NCBI GenBank assembly: GCA_044221135.1
Contig: JBGAPT010000003.1
Span: forward strand, 1-64,000
Direction: 5' to 3'
Origin: UBA4722 sp044221135
Lineage (GTDB): Bacteria > Pseudomonadota > Gammaproteobacteria > DSM-16500
Length of the DNA stretch: 64,000 nt
Shown: positions 1-7,966 of the stretch, in pieces
Position numbering within the stretch: the first letter of the stretch is position 1
Layout: every line of letters starts with the position of its first letter
Notes under the pieces: model-generated
The model's input: the letters and a program-made list of their open reading frames with translations, nothing else
Told to the model about the DNA's origin: nothing
The model's database searches: none
Position numbers and translations under genes: made by a program

Positions 1-238
1 CAATTCCAGCTCTGCCACTGCATTTTGACAGCTCTGAAAAGCTTTGTAAAGATTATTGCAAAAGCATTTAATTTGTCTTTTATTTGAGCTATAATTAAAC
101 ACAGCTTTTACTATTTCTAAAAGGCGTATAGTATACCGGCACAAATTAAGATAAGGCAACCAAACTTGATAACGATGAGCGAGTACTAATATTATGTATG
201 CTAGAAAAAACATCAAAGATTTCCAGGTATTTCCTTAA
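1..238. other. Leading stretch without a supported gene
   Basis: No convincing gene is seen here. A minus-strand open frame of about 40 codons with a hydrophobic start lies around positions 96-212, but it has no recognisable motif or clear ribosome site. A TATAAT sequence lies at 90-95, without a well-spaced -35 box, so I do not call a promoter. It may carry the upstream signals of the membrane-protein/metNIQ operon. Confidence 0.4.
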
Positions 239-1042
239 ATGTGTCTACCAAGATGTCTAACATCCACTGCAGTTATTCAAAAACTTTGGGCACCAAAGCT
301 TTCGCGTGCCCATCATATAGTAGCAATACCTGAACTAAGTTATCCTGTAGGGGTAACAAATAATATTGTTTATAGCTTTGCGCAACCTCCTTTTAGTTTC
401 TGGTGCTATCCATTATCAGAAGGATTTAACACGGATATAACATGTGCATGGAATTGGTTAGATGGTGTTTGTGTGATTGTAATCAGCTGTTATCAAATTT
501 ACGAAGGGGACTATGCAAAAGGATTCGTTAATTTAATTAGCGGCATATCACTCTTGGCTTTCACTCAAAACCAATTTATCGTAGATAAAATAGGACTGGC
601 AGGTCAAGGAGCTACTTTTTTAGCAGGACCTGTTTTTGCTTTTTCTATGTTGTGTGATTTGATAAGTGCGGCCATTAACCACTATCAACTTTTACAAGAG
701 CAAAAAAATAGTAATATTATTAATATTAATCAACAAAACCCGCAGCTGTTGTCTGAGAGGCTAGCAAAAAGTCGCGAAAACTTATGGATTAAGCTGTTTA
801 GTTTTACTGGAATGACCGTAACGTCCATGTCTACATTCTTTGCACTTTGTGGAGCAAATACGGCCACAGCTATGACAGTTGCTGCTTGGTCCACGCCTAT
901 AGGGTCAATTATAACAGCAGGAGTAGCCTGTTATTATGTACATAAATATTTCTTTAAACCTACTACGCCTGATGCTCAATTAACTCAGGAAGAACTATCT
1001 CTTAATAGACAGCAAGGACAGAAAGGTGGCTGTATTTTATGA
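239..1042 (+). CDS. Hypothetical multi-pass membrane protein coupled to metNIQ
   Basis: I do not recognise this 267-residue protein. It has several hydrophobic stretches (roughly residues 75-90, 95-110, 125-150, 185-215 and 220-245), so it is probably an inner-membrane protein with a charged loop around residues 155-180. Its tail is polar and ends in a Gly-Gly-Cys-Ile-Leu sequence. The ribosome site is weak (AGG about 11 bases upstream). Its stop codon overlaps the metN start in an ATGA arrangement, so the two are probably translationally coupled. That suggests, but does not show, a link to methionine uptake. A secreted effector of an intracellular bacterium is another possibility, with no direct evidence. 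Confidence 0.6.
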   Translation: MCLPRCLTSTAVIQKLWAPKLSRAHHIVAIPELSYPVGVTNNIVYSFAQPPFSFWCYPLSEGFNTDITCAWNWLDGVCVIVISCYQIYEGDYAKGFVNLISGISLLAFTQNQFIVDKIGLAGQGATFLAGPVFAFSMLCDLISAAINHYQLLQEQKNSNIININQQNPQLLSERLAKSRENLWIKLFSFTGMTVTSMSTFFALCGANTATAMTVAAWSTPIGSIITAGVACYYVHKYFFKPTTPDAQLTQEELSLNRQQGQKGGCIL

Positions 1043-2088
1043 TAGTGCTAGAACACATTTATAAAAACTATATAACGCCTAAAGGGACTGTTACCGCTTT
1101 GCGAGATATCAATATACAAGTCAATCCAGGTGAAATTTTCGGGATTATCGGTAAAAGTGGTGCAGGCAAGAGTAGCTTAATTCGTTGCGTTAATTTATTA
1201 GAAAAACCGACCAGTGGGAAAATCATTGTTGCAGGCGAAGAATTAACTGCATTGTCTACAGCAAAATTGCGCACAGCGCGTCGTAAGATTGGAATGATTT
1301 TTCAGCATTTTAATTTACTTTCATCGCGTAATGTCTATGACAATATTGCGTTACCTTTAGAATTGGTAGGTTATACGCATAAACAAATTGCGGACACTAT
1401 CATGCCACTTTTAGAATTAACCCATTTAACGGATAAAAAAACGGCTTATCCAGCACAGCTTTCTGGGGGGCAAAAGCAGCGCGTTGCAATTGCTCGTGCC
1501 TTGGCATCAAAGCCTCATGTATTGTTATCTGATGAAGCAACGTCTGCATTGGATCCAGAAACTACGTTAACTATTTTGCAATTATTAAAAAATATTCGCG
1601 ATACATTAAATTTAACTATTTTATTAATTACGCATGAAATGTCAGTCATTAAAAGTTGTTGTGATCGCGTTGCTATTTTACAACAAGGAGAAGTGATCGA
1701 AGAAAATGAAGTAGGTGAATTTTTTACGCATCCTAAAACGGATATAGCCAGAAATTTTATTACTTCATCCGTACTACAGCATTTGCCTATTGCGATCGAG
1801 CATCATTTATTGGCATTAGAGCAACCGGATACCCATCCTATATTACGCTTGTGGTTTTTGCAGGGCACGGCAACGCAGCCTATTATTTCTGAAATTAGCC
1901 AGCAATTTAATTTACACATTAATATCTTGCAAGCTAATGTGGAATATATCAAAAATCATGCAATGGGTATTATGATGGTCGCATTGAAGGGTGAAAAATT
2001 AAAAATTCAACCTGCTATTCAGTATTTAAAAGAACGCAGTGTTCAAGTTGAGGTAATAGGTTATGTTCCAAATGACATTGCTGTTTAA
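1039..2088 (+). CDS. metN: Methionine ABC transporter ATP-binding protein MetN
   Basis: Cytoplasmic ATPase that drives uptake of D- and L-methionine by the MetNIQ importer. The 349 residues hold a Walker A GKSGAGKS (about 38-45), an ABC signature LSGGQKQR (about 141-148), a Walker B followed by the D-loop SALDPE, and the switch His in LLITHE. The C-terminal 85 residues or so match the position of the NIL regulatory domain, which senses methionine in this family. It overlaps the upstream gene by 4 bases and metI by 26 bases. The start has an AAAGGTGG ribosome site. Identification is strong because metI and metQ follow. Confidence 0.95.
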   Translation: MIVLEHIYKNYITPKGTVTALRDINIQVNPGEIFGIIGKSGAGKSSLIRCVNLLEKPTSGKIIVAGEELTALSTAKLRTARRKIGMIFQHFNLLSSRNVYDNIALPLELVGYTHKQIADTIMPLLELTHLTDKKTAYPAQLSGGQKQRVAIARALASKPHVLLSDEATSALDPETTLTILQLLKNIRDTLNLTILLITHEMSVIKSCCDRVAILQQGEVIEENEVGEFFTHPKTDIARNFITSSVLQHLPIAIEHHLLALEQPDTHPILRLWFLQGTATQPIISEISQQFNLHINILQANVEYIKNHAMGIMMVALKGEKLKIQPAIQYLKERSVQVEVIGYVPNDIAV

Positions 2089-2713
2089 TGCAACGATAGA
2101 AACTATTTATATGGTTGTAGTCTCAGGAGTGGTTGCCACCTTGGTTGGATTGCCTTGGGGTATTGTTTTGTTTACTTCACGCAAAGGTAATATTCTAGCG
2201 CATCCGCTGCTGTATCAGGTGCTTGCAATCATTGTTAATGTGACACGCTCCATTCCTTTTATTATTTTAATGATTGCAGTTATTCCAATGACTCGAGTGC
2301 TGGTGGGTTCATCGATAGGGACAAATGCTGCTATTGTGCCTTTAAGCCTTTGCGCTATGCCGTTTATTGCGCGTGTGGTTGAGAATGCGTTATTAGAAGT
2401 AGATACTGGGTTGATAGAAGCTGCGATGGCGATGGGTGCAACGGTTTGGCAAATTGTGTGCAAAATTCTCATTCCGGAAGCGTTGCCAGGGATTATTAAT
2501 GGACTGACCTTGACCGTGGTGAGTTTAATTGGCTATTCTGCTATGGCAGGCGCGGTAGGGGGTGGTGGTTTGGGTGATCTTGCGATAAGGTATGGTTATC
2601 AACGCTTTGATACGAGCGTGATGTTGATGACTATTGTAGTTATGATTGTCTTAGTCCAAGCTATACAGTTAGCAGGTGATAAGCTGGCTAAATGGTATGC
2701 TCATGCGGGATAA
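2063..2713 (+). CDS. metI: Methionine ABC transporter permease MetI
   Basis: Inner-membrane channel subunit of the MetNIQ methionine importer, working as a dimer with MetN. The 216 residues have about five membrane segments and the binding-protein-dependent permease signature: the EAA-type loop near residues 115-135 (EAAMAMGATVWQIVCKILIPE), which docks on the ATPase, followed by the Gly-rich AGAVGGGGLGDLA stretch seen in MetI proteins. It begins inside the end of metN, so translation is probably coupled; a second in-frame ATG lies three codons downstream and is equally possible as start. Confidence 0.95.
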   Translation: MFQMTLLFNATIETIYMVVVSGVVATLVGLPWGIVLFTSRKGNILAHPLLYQVLAIIVNVTRSIPFIILMIAVIPMTRVLVGSSIGTNAAIVPLSLCAMPFIARVVENALLEVDTGLIEAAMAMGATVWQIVCKILIPEALPGIINGLTLTVVSLIGYSAMAGAVGGGGLGDLAIRYGYQRFDTSVMLMTIVVMIVLVQAIQLAGDKLAKWYAHAG

Positions 2714-2732
2714 AGTAAAAAGGTAAAATACA

Positions 2733-3527
2733 ATGCGACAAATTTTCAAAATACTATTCTTGAGTTTATGTACAGTGTTATTTTCTGGTTGCCAATCGCA
2801 TGATAAAAATACGCTGAGAATAGGAACCATTTCGGGTCCTGAAACTGAATTAATGCAAACGGCCAAAGCCGTTGCAAAAAAACGATTTGGTTTGAATATT
2901 GAAATTGTAGAGTTTACAGACTACCTGGAACCGAATGCTGCTTTAAGCGATGGCAGCATTGATGCAAATATGTTTCAGCATCAACCCTATCTTGATCAAC
3001 AAATTAAAGACAGACATTACGAGTTAGTCGCTATAGGCAAGACGTTTGTTTATCCTATGGGTATTTATTCTGCGAAAATAAAATCGTTGCAGCAAGTTCC
3101 AAATGGTGCGATGGTCGCTATTCCAAATGATCCTACTAATGAAGGACGTGCGTTGATGCTTTTACAAAAAGCGAAGCTTCTCCAGATGAAAAAAGGAATG
3201 GGTATTTATGCGATGCCTGAAGATATTACAGAAAATCCAAAACAACTTAAATTCAAAGAGCTAGATGCTGCTCAAATTGCGCGTAGTTTGCCGGATGTGG
3301 ATTTAGCTGTAATTAATACCAATTATGCTGTTCCTGCAGGACTTTCGCCGCGAAAAAATGCAATATTTCTGGAAGATAAAGATTCACCCTATGCTAATAT
3401 TATTGTGATTCGTAAAGATGAAATGCAGGATCCACGGATGAAACAATTAGTGGCTGCATTACATTCTGATGCTGTATTGAAAGCAACGCAAAGAATTTTT
3501 AAAGGTCAAGCAATTGTGGCTTGGTAA
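2733..3527 (+). CDS. metQ: Methionine-binding lipoprotein MetQ
   Basis: Substrate-binding subunit of the MetNIQ importer, anchored by lipid to the outer face of the inner membrane. The 264 residues begin with a lipoprotein signal peptide ending LFSGC (lipobox, Cys at about residue 20), followed by the NlpA/MetQ fold with the typical opening LRIGTISGPETELM. The gene is 19 bases after metI and closes the operon. A long palindromic element starts 9 bases after the stop codon and may terminate transcription. Confidence 0.94.
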   Translation: MRQIFKILFLSLCTVLFSGCQSHDKNTLRIGTISGPETELMQTAKAVAKKRFGLNIEIVEFTDYLEPNAALSDGSIDANMFQHQPYLDQQIKDRHYELVAIGKTFVYPMGIYSAKIKSLQQVPNGAMVAIPNDPTNEGRALMLLQKAKLLQMKKGMGIYAMPEDITENPKQLKFKELDAAQIARSLPDVDLAVINTNYAVPAGLSPRKNAIFLEDKDSPYANIIVIRKDEMQDPRMKQLVAALHSDAVLKATQRIFKGQAIVAW

Positions 3528-3535
3528 AAATGGGG

Positions 3536-3709
3536 GTAACCATTCAGCACAATCTTGAATTTGCAAAAAAAGCTCAGATTTGAGCCAAGGTTGCGAGATT
3601 ATTTTGTAAAAATAGCGGAGCATATACAAATATGTGAGTACATTTTTACAAAATAATCTCGCAAGATTGGCCAAATATGAGCTTTGCCGATTAGGTAGTG
3701 AATGGTTAC
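3536..3709. repeat. Palindromic repeat element, copy 1 (terminal repeats GTAACCATTCA)
   Basis: A 174-base element with 11-base terminal inverted repeats (3536-3546 and 3699-3709). Inside is a perfect 23-bp stem (3591-3613 with 3642-3664) around a 28-base core (3614-3641), which itself holds a CATAT/ATATG mini-hairpin. Flanking blocks CCAAGGTTG and CAAGATTGG continue the stem with an internal mismatch. A second copy lies at 54324-54496 with the same plan but a different, still perfectly paired, stem. It has the size and ends of a miniature inverted-repeat element; it could also act as a terminator after metQ. Confidence 0.85.
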
Positions 3710-3740
3710 AAAATGGGTTACTATCTACAGGGAGTATGTT

Positions 3741-4310
3741 ATGAAAAAACTTTTAATAGTGGGATTTTGTGTATTATGCGTAAGCTGTAGTTCAACTAAC
3801 CAAAATACATCCAGTGATTCTCAGATGGCTTATCAAAATAGCTCTGCAGAAGAACTTTATCATCAAGGCAATCGCTATGCACAAGGTAAAGGCGTTGTAA
3901 AAAATTATGCAACAGCTGCTGAATATTATCGACGTGCTGCAGAAATGGGAAATTCTAATGCGCAAGATAAGTTAGGTGTGCGCTATATGTTAGGCCAAGG
4001 CGTACCACAAAATTTGGATATGGCGCGCCATTGGTTTGAAAAAGCAGCAGAACAAGGTAATCCTTATGCTGAAAATGAATTGGGCTATATGTATGCAGCA
4101 GGCAAAGGGGTTAGACAAGATTATAAAATTGCAATGCAATGGTATCAAAAAGCAGCTGCCCATGGACTTGCCAGCGCACAATATAATCTGGGTTTGATGT
4201 ATGCCAATGGAATAGGTACACCCGTAGATAAAGTGAAAGCGAAACAGTTATTTCGTTTAGCTGCATCACGTGGATTTGCTCCCGCGCGAAAGGCATTGGC
4301 GCAGGTATAA
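3741..4310 (+). CDS. Sel1-repeat (SLR) lipoprotein
   Basis: A 189-residue envelope protein of unknown partner. It starts with a lipoprotein signal peptide (lipobox CVSC, Cys at about 16), then four Sel1-like repeats from about residue 36 to the end, each with the A-x-x-x-L-G-x-x-Y and G-x-G-V/T-x-x-x-x-x-x-A pattern. Such repeats form an alpha-solenoid used for protein binding. An ATG at 3702 is in frame, but it lies inside the palindromic element and has no ribosome site. The ATG at 3741 has GGGAG upstream and starts the signal peptide exactly, so I use it. It stops 6 bases before rsmA. Confidence 0.85.
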   Translation: MKKLLIVGFCVLCVSCSSTNQNTSSDSQMAYQNSSAEELYHQGNRYAQGKGVVKNYATAAEYYRRAAEMGNSNAQDKLGVRYMLGQGVPQNLDMARHWFEKAAEQGNPYAENELGYMYAAGKGVRQDYKIAMQWYQKAAAHGLASAQYNLGLMYANGIGTPVDKVKAKQLFRLAASRGFAPARKALAQV

Positions 4311-4316
4311 GACTCA

Positions 4317-5111
4317 ATGCATGCACATATTGCGCGTAAACGCTTTGGCCAACATTTTTTGCATGATAAGCAAATTATTCAACGTATAGTTGATATGATT
4401 GCGCCGCAAGTTGGCCAGCATATGGTTGAAATTGGCCCGGGGCAAGGTGCATTAACAGTTCCTATCTTGAAAAAAATAGGCCAACTTTATGTAGTTGAAA
4501 TAGACCGTGATTTAATTCCACCGTTAAAACTGCGTTGTGCCGATAAAGGTAATTTAATAGTGCATGAGGCAGATGCGCTTGAGTTTGACTTTGGGAGCTT
4601 AGCGCAGCCAGACCAACCATTACGTGTGATTGGTAATTTACCTTATAATATTTCTACTCCACTTATTTTTCATTTATTAGAATATGCGAGTGATATTTTA
4701 GATATGCATTTTATGCTGCAAAAAGAAGTGGTAGAGCGACTCGCAGCACAACCTGGTACGGATGCTTATGGACGTTTGAGTATTATGATGCAATACCATT
4801 GCCATGTCATTTCTCTTTTTAATGTCTCTGCTGCTGCATTTTATCCGCCACCTCAAGTAGAATCCAGTATAGTCCGTTTAATTCCTTATCGGGAAATTTC
4901 ACATTTTGCGCGGGATTATAAGCATTTTGCACTACTGGTCAGAGAGGCTTTTTCTCATCGCCGCAAAACATTGCGTAATAGTTTAAAAGAATTGATTAGT
5001 GATGAAGAATGGAAAACCATTGCAGTGGATTCGCATTTGCGGCCTGAGCAATTGCGAGTGGAAGATTATGTTAACATTAGCAATCAGTTGCAGGCCAGGA
5101 GTTCCCGCTGA
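4317..5111 (+). CDS. rsmA: 16S rRNA dimethyladenosine transferase RsmA (KsgA)
   Basis: Methylates two adjacent adenosines near the 3' end of 16S rRNA late in small-subunit assembly, using S-adenosylmethionine. The 264 residues show the SAM motif EIGPGQGALT (about 38-47), the acidic residue after VVEID, and the catalytic NLPYNIS (about 107-113). The length is normal. The last residues (ARSSR and the stop) are encoded by the first bases of a repeat element (copy R1), so the original C-terminus has been overwritten. In most gammaproteobacteria rsmA lies in lptD-surA-pdxA-rsmA-apaG-apaH; here lptD-surA-pdxA are 30 kb away and apaG is missing. Confidence 0.96.
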   Translation: MHAHIARKRFGQHFLHDKQIIQRIVDMIAPQVGQHMVEIGPGQGALTVPILKKIGQLYVVEIDRDLIPPLKLRCADKGNLIVHEADALEFDFGSLAQPDQPLRVIGNLPYNISTPLIFHLLEYASDILDMHFMLQKEVVERLAAQPGTDAYGRLSIMMQYHCHVISLFNVSAAAFYPPPQVESSIVRLIPYREISHFARDYKHFALLVREAFSHRRKTLRNSLKELISDEEWKTIAVDSHLRPEQLRVEDYVNISNQLQARSSR

Positions 5112-5228
5112 AAAGCGCGGGAACTCCTTCCTTAATTTTATGCTAAGCACAAGCAAAGCTTGTGCTTGCACTCGTGATGAGAGAATCGCGATTCTCCCCT
5201 CTGAGAACACCCCATCGCGTAAGGCTCA
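5096..5228. repeat. Structured interspersed repeat, copy R1
   Basis: First of three copies of a roughly 145-base repeat. It opens with a hairpin of 12 bp (5097-5128; AGGAGTTCCCGC paired with GCGGGAACTCCT), then a second hairpin AGCACAAGC/GCTTGTGCT near 5147-5168, then a third around GAGAATCGCGATTCTC near 5181-5196. The 3' end is degenerate compared with the other copies. It lies between rsmA and apaH, covers the last codons and TGA of rsmA, and occupies the place where apaG is normally found. Confidence 0.85.
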
Positions 5229-5243
5229 ATAGGTACAGTCCAA

Positions 5244-6047
5244 ATGAATTATGCAATCGGTGATGTTCAAGGGTGTTTGAGTGTGCTTGAAAAACTTCTC
5301 GATTTAATTCAATTTGATTCGAGTAAAGATAGAGTATGGTTCTGCGGAGATTTAGTCAATCGCGGACCGCAATCGTTAGAGACGTTGCGCTTTATCAAAA
5401 AGCTAGGCAATCATCATCCTGTTGTATTAGGTAACCATGATTTGCATTTATTAGCACTCTCGCATCATGCTCATCCAGGCTGGAAAGAAGATACTTTGCA
5501 GACTATTTTAACTGCGCCTGATCGGGATGAGCTTCTTTCATGGCTCAGTCAAAAGCCATTGATTTATCACGATGATCAATCGGGTTTTACTATGGTGCAC
5601 GCGGGTCTGGCTTCGAGTTGGGATCTTTTGACAGCGAAACGATTAGCTGATGAAGTTGAAACAGTGATACGTAGCGATGCCGCATCGGAATTTTTTCATC
5701 ATATGTATGGTAATCAGCCAGAGCAATGGAGTGAGCAACTGCAAGGCTGGGATCGTTTACGCTGTATCACTAATTATTTTACCCGTCTGCGTTTTTGTCA
5801 TCGTGATGGGCGGCTTGAATTAAAAAGCAAAGGCACGCTGGGTTCCTCTTCTGATGATTTAATCCCTTGGTTTGAAGTCAAGTCGCGCGCCAATGCAGAG
5901 TTGAAAATTATTTTTGGACATTGGGCTGCATTAGGTGGAATCACAAATACACCTAATATTTATGCATTAGATACAGGTTGTGTCTGGGGCTATAAGCTCA
6001 CTGCGATGCGTTTAGAAGATGAAAAGCGGTTTAGTGTTGATGCGTAG
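5244..6047 (+). CDS. apaH: Symmetrical diadenosine tetraphosphatase ApaH
   Basis: Hydrolyses diadenosine tetraphosphate to two ADP, controlling this alarmone and removing Np4 caps on RNA. The 267-residue protein carries the metallophosphatase motifs GDVQGC (about 7-12), GDLVNRG (about 38-44) and GNHD (about 62-65), with later conserved HAG and GHW histidines. It follows rsmA in the same direction, as is usual, but apaG is absent from between them and a repeat element fills the gap. It converges on the AAA ATPase gene with only 9 bases between stops. Confidence 0.95.
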   Translation: MNYAIGDVQGCLSVLEKLLDLIQFDSSKDRVWFCGDLVNRGPQSLETLRFIKKLGNHHPVVLGNHDLHLLALSHHAHPGWKEDTLQTILTAPDRDELLSWLSQKPLIYHDDQSGFTMVHAGLASSWDLLTAKRLADEVETVIRSDAASEFFHHMYGNQPEQWSEQLQGWDRLRCITNYFTRLRFCHRDGRLELKSKGTLGSSSDDLIPWFEVKSRANAELKIIFGHWAALGGITNTPNIYALDTGCVWGYKLTAMRLEDEKRFSVDA

Positions 6048-6056
6048 AAGTGGCAA

Positions 6057-7217
6057 TTACGATAAAAGAGAGCCTGACCATAGCTGTTCCATGAAAGTCT
6101 TCCAATGCAAACAATGAATATTACCTTGTTTAAATTCAAGAGTATCCTGGGAAATGAAATAGCATTTTTTTATTATGTGTTCTTCTTGTAATAATTTAAG
6201 GTTTTTTAAATCAGAAGGAGTGATTTTTTTACTCGCTTTTACTTCAATGGCCAATTCATCGTCGATAAGAAAATCAACCTCCTGTTTATGAGTGGTGCAC
6301 CAATAATGAAGCGGGTAATTTAATCTTTTGTAACTTAAAAAAGCTTTTAATTCCAGGCCAATCCAGTGCTCAAAACTGCGGCCGTATAAGTCAGAGTTTC
6401 TGTCTAATGTTTTTGTTTGTGCAAGCGTATGGCAGACTCCTGTATCAAAGAAATAAAATTTAGCAGTAGAAATCGCTTTACGTTTTTTAGATTTTGTCCA
6501 GGGGGTCAATATAAAACCCACAAGAGTGTCTTCTAAAATAGAGTAATATTCACGTATGGTTGATGCAGGAACACCTGTGTCATTTGCGATTTGAGCAAAA
6601 TTAAGCATTTGTCCATTCGAGAGAGCTGCTGTGACAAGAAAACGAGAAAATTGAGGTAGTTTACGTACCAATCCCTCAGATTGAATTTCTTCATATAAAT
6701 AAGTTTGTACATAAGCATTTAATTCTTCAAGTGGATCATTACTGCTGTAAATGGCTGGTAGCCCGCCAAATCTTAAATATTTTTCAAGATTAAAATGAGG
6801 TATTTCACTAAAGCTAAGTGGGTATAAGTGAGCAGTCCATGCGCGTCCCGCTAATAAATTAGCATGATTTTTTTTGAGTTTTCTTGCGCTACTGCCTGTG
6901 AGCAAAAAGCGATATTTTTTTTCTTCTATTAAACGATGCACTTCATCGAGCAATTGAGGCGTTTTTTGAATTTCATCAATAACAATATAGTTCGTTTTTT
7001 TATGCGTTAATTGAGCATCAATGAATTGTTCTAACTCCCAGGGAGCGGCAGTCAATCTTAGGTATAAGTCAGAGCGTAGCAAATTAAAAACAATGGCAGA
7101 GTGACTTAATTCTTTGTTTATTAAGAAACTTTTACCGGTAGAACGAGGACCTAACAAAAAAAAGGATTTTTTTTGCAATAAAGGTAAAAGCGTAAGTTGT
7201 CGTTGAAAGTAGGTCAT
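6057..7217 (-). CDS. AAA-family ATPase with C-terminal DUF4143
   Basis: A 386-residue P-loop ATPase of the AAA_14/DUF4143 type, a family common in bacteria and archaea with no firmly known role; some members look like stand-alone defence or toxin-antitoxin relatives. Visible: Walker A GPRSTGKS (about 23-30), Walker B IVIDEIQ (about 77-83), sensor-type LLTGSSARK, then a winged-helix-like segment (about 195-235), and a C-terminal nuclease-like fold with ELKAF and IEVKAS (the E-x-K pattern of PD-(D/E)XK proteins). It interrupts the usual apaH-folA neighbourhood, so it was probably gained by transfer. A 9-bp inverted repeat lies just upstream. Confidence 0.82.
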   Translation of the reverse strand: MTYFQRQLTLLPLLQKKSFFLLGPRSTGKSFLINKELSHSAIVFNLLRSDLYLRLTAAPWELEQFIDAQLTHKKTNYIVIDEIQKTPQLLDEVHRLIEEKKYRFLLTGSSARKLKKNHANLLAGRAWTAHLYPLSFSEIPHFNLEKYLRFGGLPAIYSSNDPLEELNAYVQTYLYEEIQSEGLVRKLPQFSRFLVTAALSNGQMLNFAQIANDTGVPASTIREYYSILEDTLVGFILTPWTKSKKRKAISTAKFYFFDTGVCHTLAQTKTLDRNSDLYGRSFEHWIGLELKAFLSYKRLNYPLHYWCTTHKQEVDFLIDDELAIEVKASKKITPSDLKNLKLLQEEHIIKKCYFISQDTLEFKQGNIHCLHWKTFMEQLWSGSLLS

Positions 7218-7241
7218 ATGACAATGCTACCGCGTTTTATC

Positions 7242-7274
7242 CGGATAATCAACAATAACAATCTGGATTATCCG
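7242..7274. promoter_or_regulatory. Inverted repeat upstream of the AAA ATPase gene
   Basis: CGGATAATC at 7242-7250 is repeated as GATTATCCG at 7266-7274, with a 15-base spacer, 25 bases in front of the ATPase start codon. The spacing would suit a dimeric repressor operator or a leader hairpin. There is no recognised binding protein, so the role is inferred from position only. Confidence 0.4.
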
Positions 7275-7334
7275 ATCTCGAACGTGTTAATTTTGCGCCG
7301 GAAACTAATTAATAGAGAGTGTTTGATTGTATTT

Positions 7335-7829
7335 TTACGAAGAGCGGATGCGATCTAGAATAATAAAACTATACGGATAATTGTTTTTTGCATCGACATC
7401 ATGATCTACACATTCAATCTCTTGCCATTCTGCTTTGTTAAATTCAGGAAAAAAAGTATCCCCTTCGATTTGTTGATGAATAAGTGTGATATACAATCTT
7501 TGTGTCAATGGCAGCATTTCCTGATAAAGTGATGCACCTCCAATTATAAAAATCTCATCGTTGTCTTTTGTCGTTGTTAAGGCTTCTTTTATTGAATGAA
7601 CGACTACACACCCTGGTGCATGATAATCCATGTTGCTGGTAATGACTACATTGCATCGACCTGGTAAAGGTTGACCAATGGATTCATATGTCTTGCGGCC
7701 CATGACGATAGGGTTACCCAATGTAATTTTCTTAAAGTGCATTAAGTCGGCGGGTAAATGCCAAGGCAATTGATTGTTTTTACCAATGACATGATTTTCA
7801 GACATTGCACAAATAGCTGAGATACGCAT
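7335..7829 (-). CDS. folA: Dihydrofolate reductase
   Basis: Reduces dihydrofolate to tetrahydrofolate with NADPH. The 164 residues show the family pattern: opening ISAICAMSENHVIG, LPWHLPADL with the catalytic Asp in PAD (about residue 28), GRKTYESIG (about 44-52), and the nucleotide-binding IIGGASLY. The length is standard for chromosomal FolA. In many relatives folA sits next to apaH; here the AAA ATPase gene separates them. A pteridine-reductase-like gene about 2 kb away could serve the same folate chemistry. Confidence 0.96.
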   Translation of the reverse strand: MRISAICAMSENHVIGKNNQLPWHLPADLMHFKKITLGNPIVMGRKTYESIGQPLPGRCNVVITSNMDYHAPGCVVVHSIKEALTTTKDNDEIFIIGGASLYQEMLPLTQRLYITLIHQQIEGDTFFPEFNKAEWQEIECVDHDVDAKNNYPYSFIILDRIRSS

Positions 7830-7966
7830 ATTATTTTCTTATATTAACTACCGTGTCATTCCCGCGAAGGCGGGAACCTATTTAGAAAATACCACCAAAC
7901 AATAAAAAAATACAATAAAAATTGAATTATCAAGAAGGAATGCAGTTCAAATATGAATACACATTG

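Noticed and set aside
96..212. Minus-strand 40-codon open frame at the window start
   Set aside because: It has no ribosome site or known motif, and its length is within chance for this base composition.
900..1040. SAM or methionine riboswitch before metNIQ
   Set aside because: metN overlaps the coding end of the upstream gene, so there is no untranslated leader for a riboswitch there, and no recognisable SAM-aptamer core was seen before position 239.
239..1042. C-terminal Cys-Ile-Leu as a CaaX prenylation box
   Set aside because: A CaaX box needs Cys at the fourth position from the end. Here Cys is third from the end, so eukaryotic prenylation is not supported.
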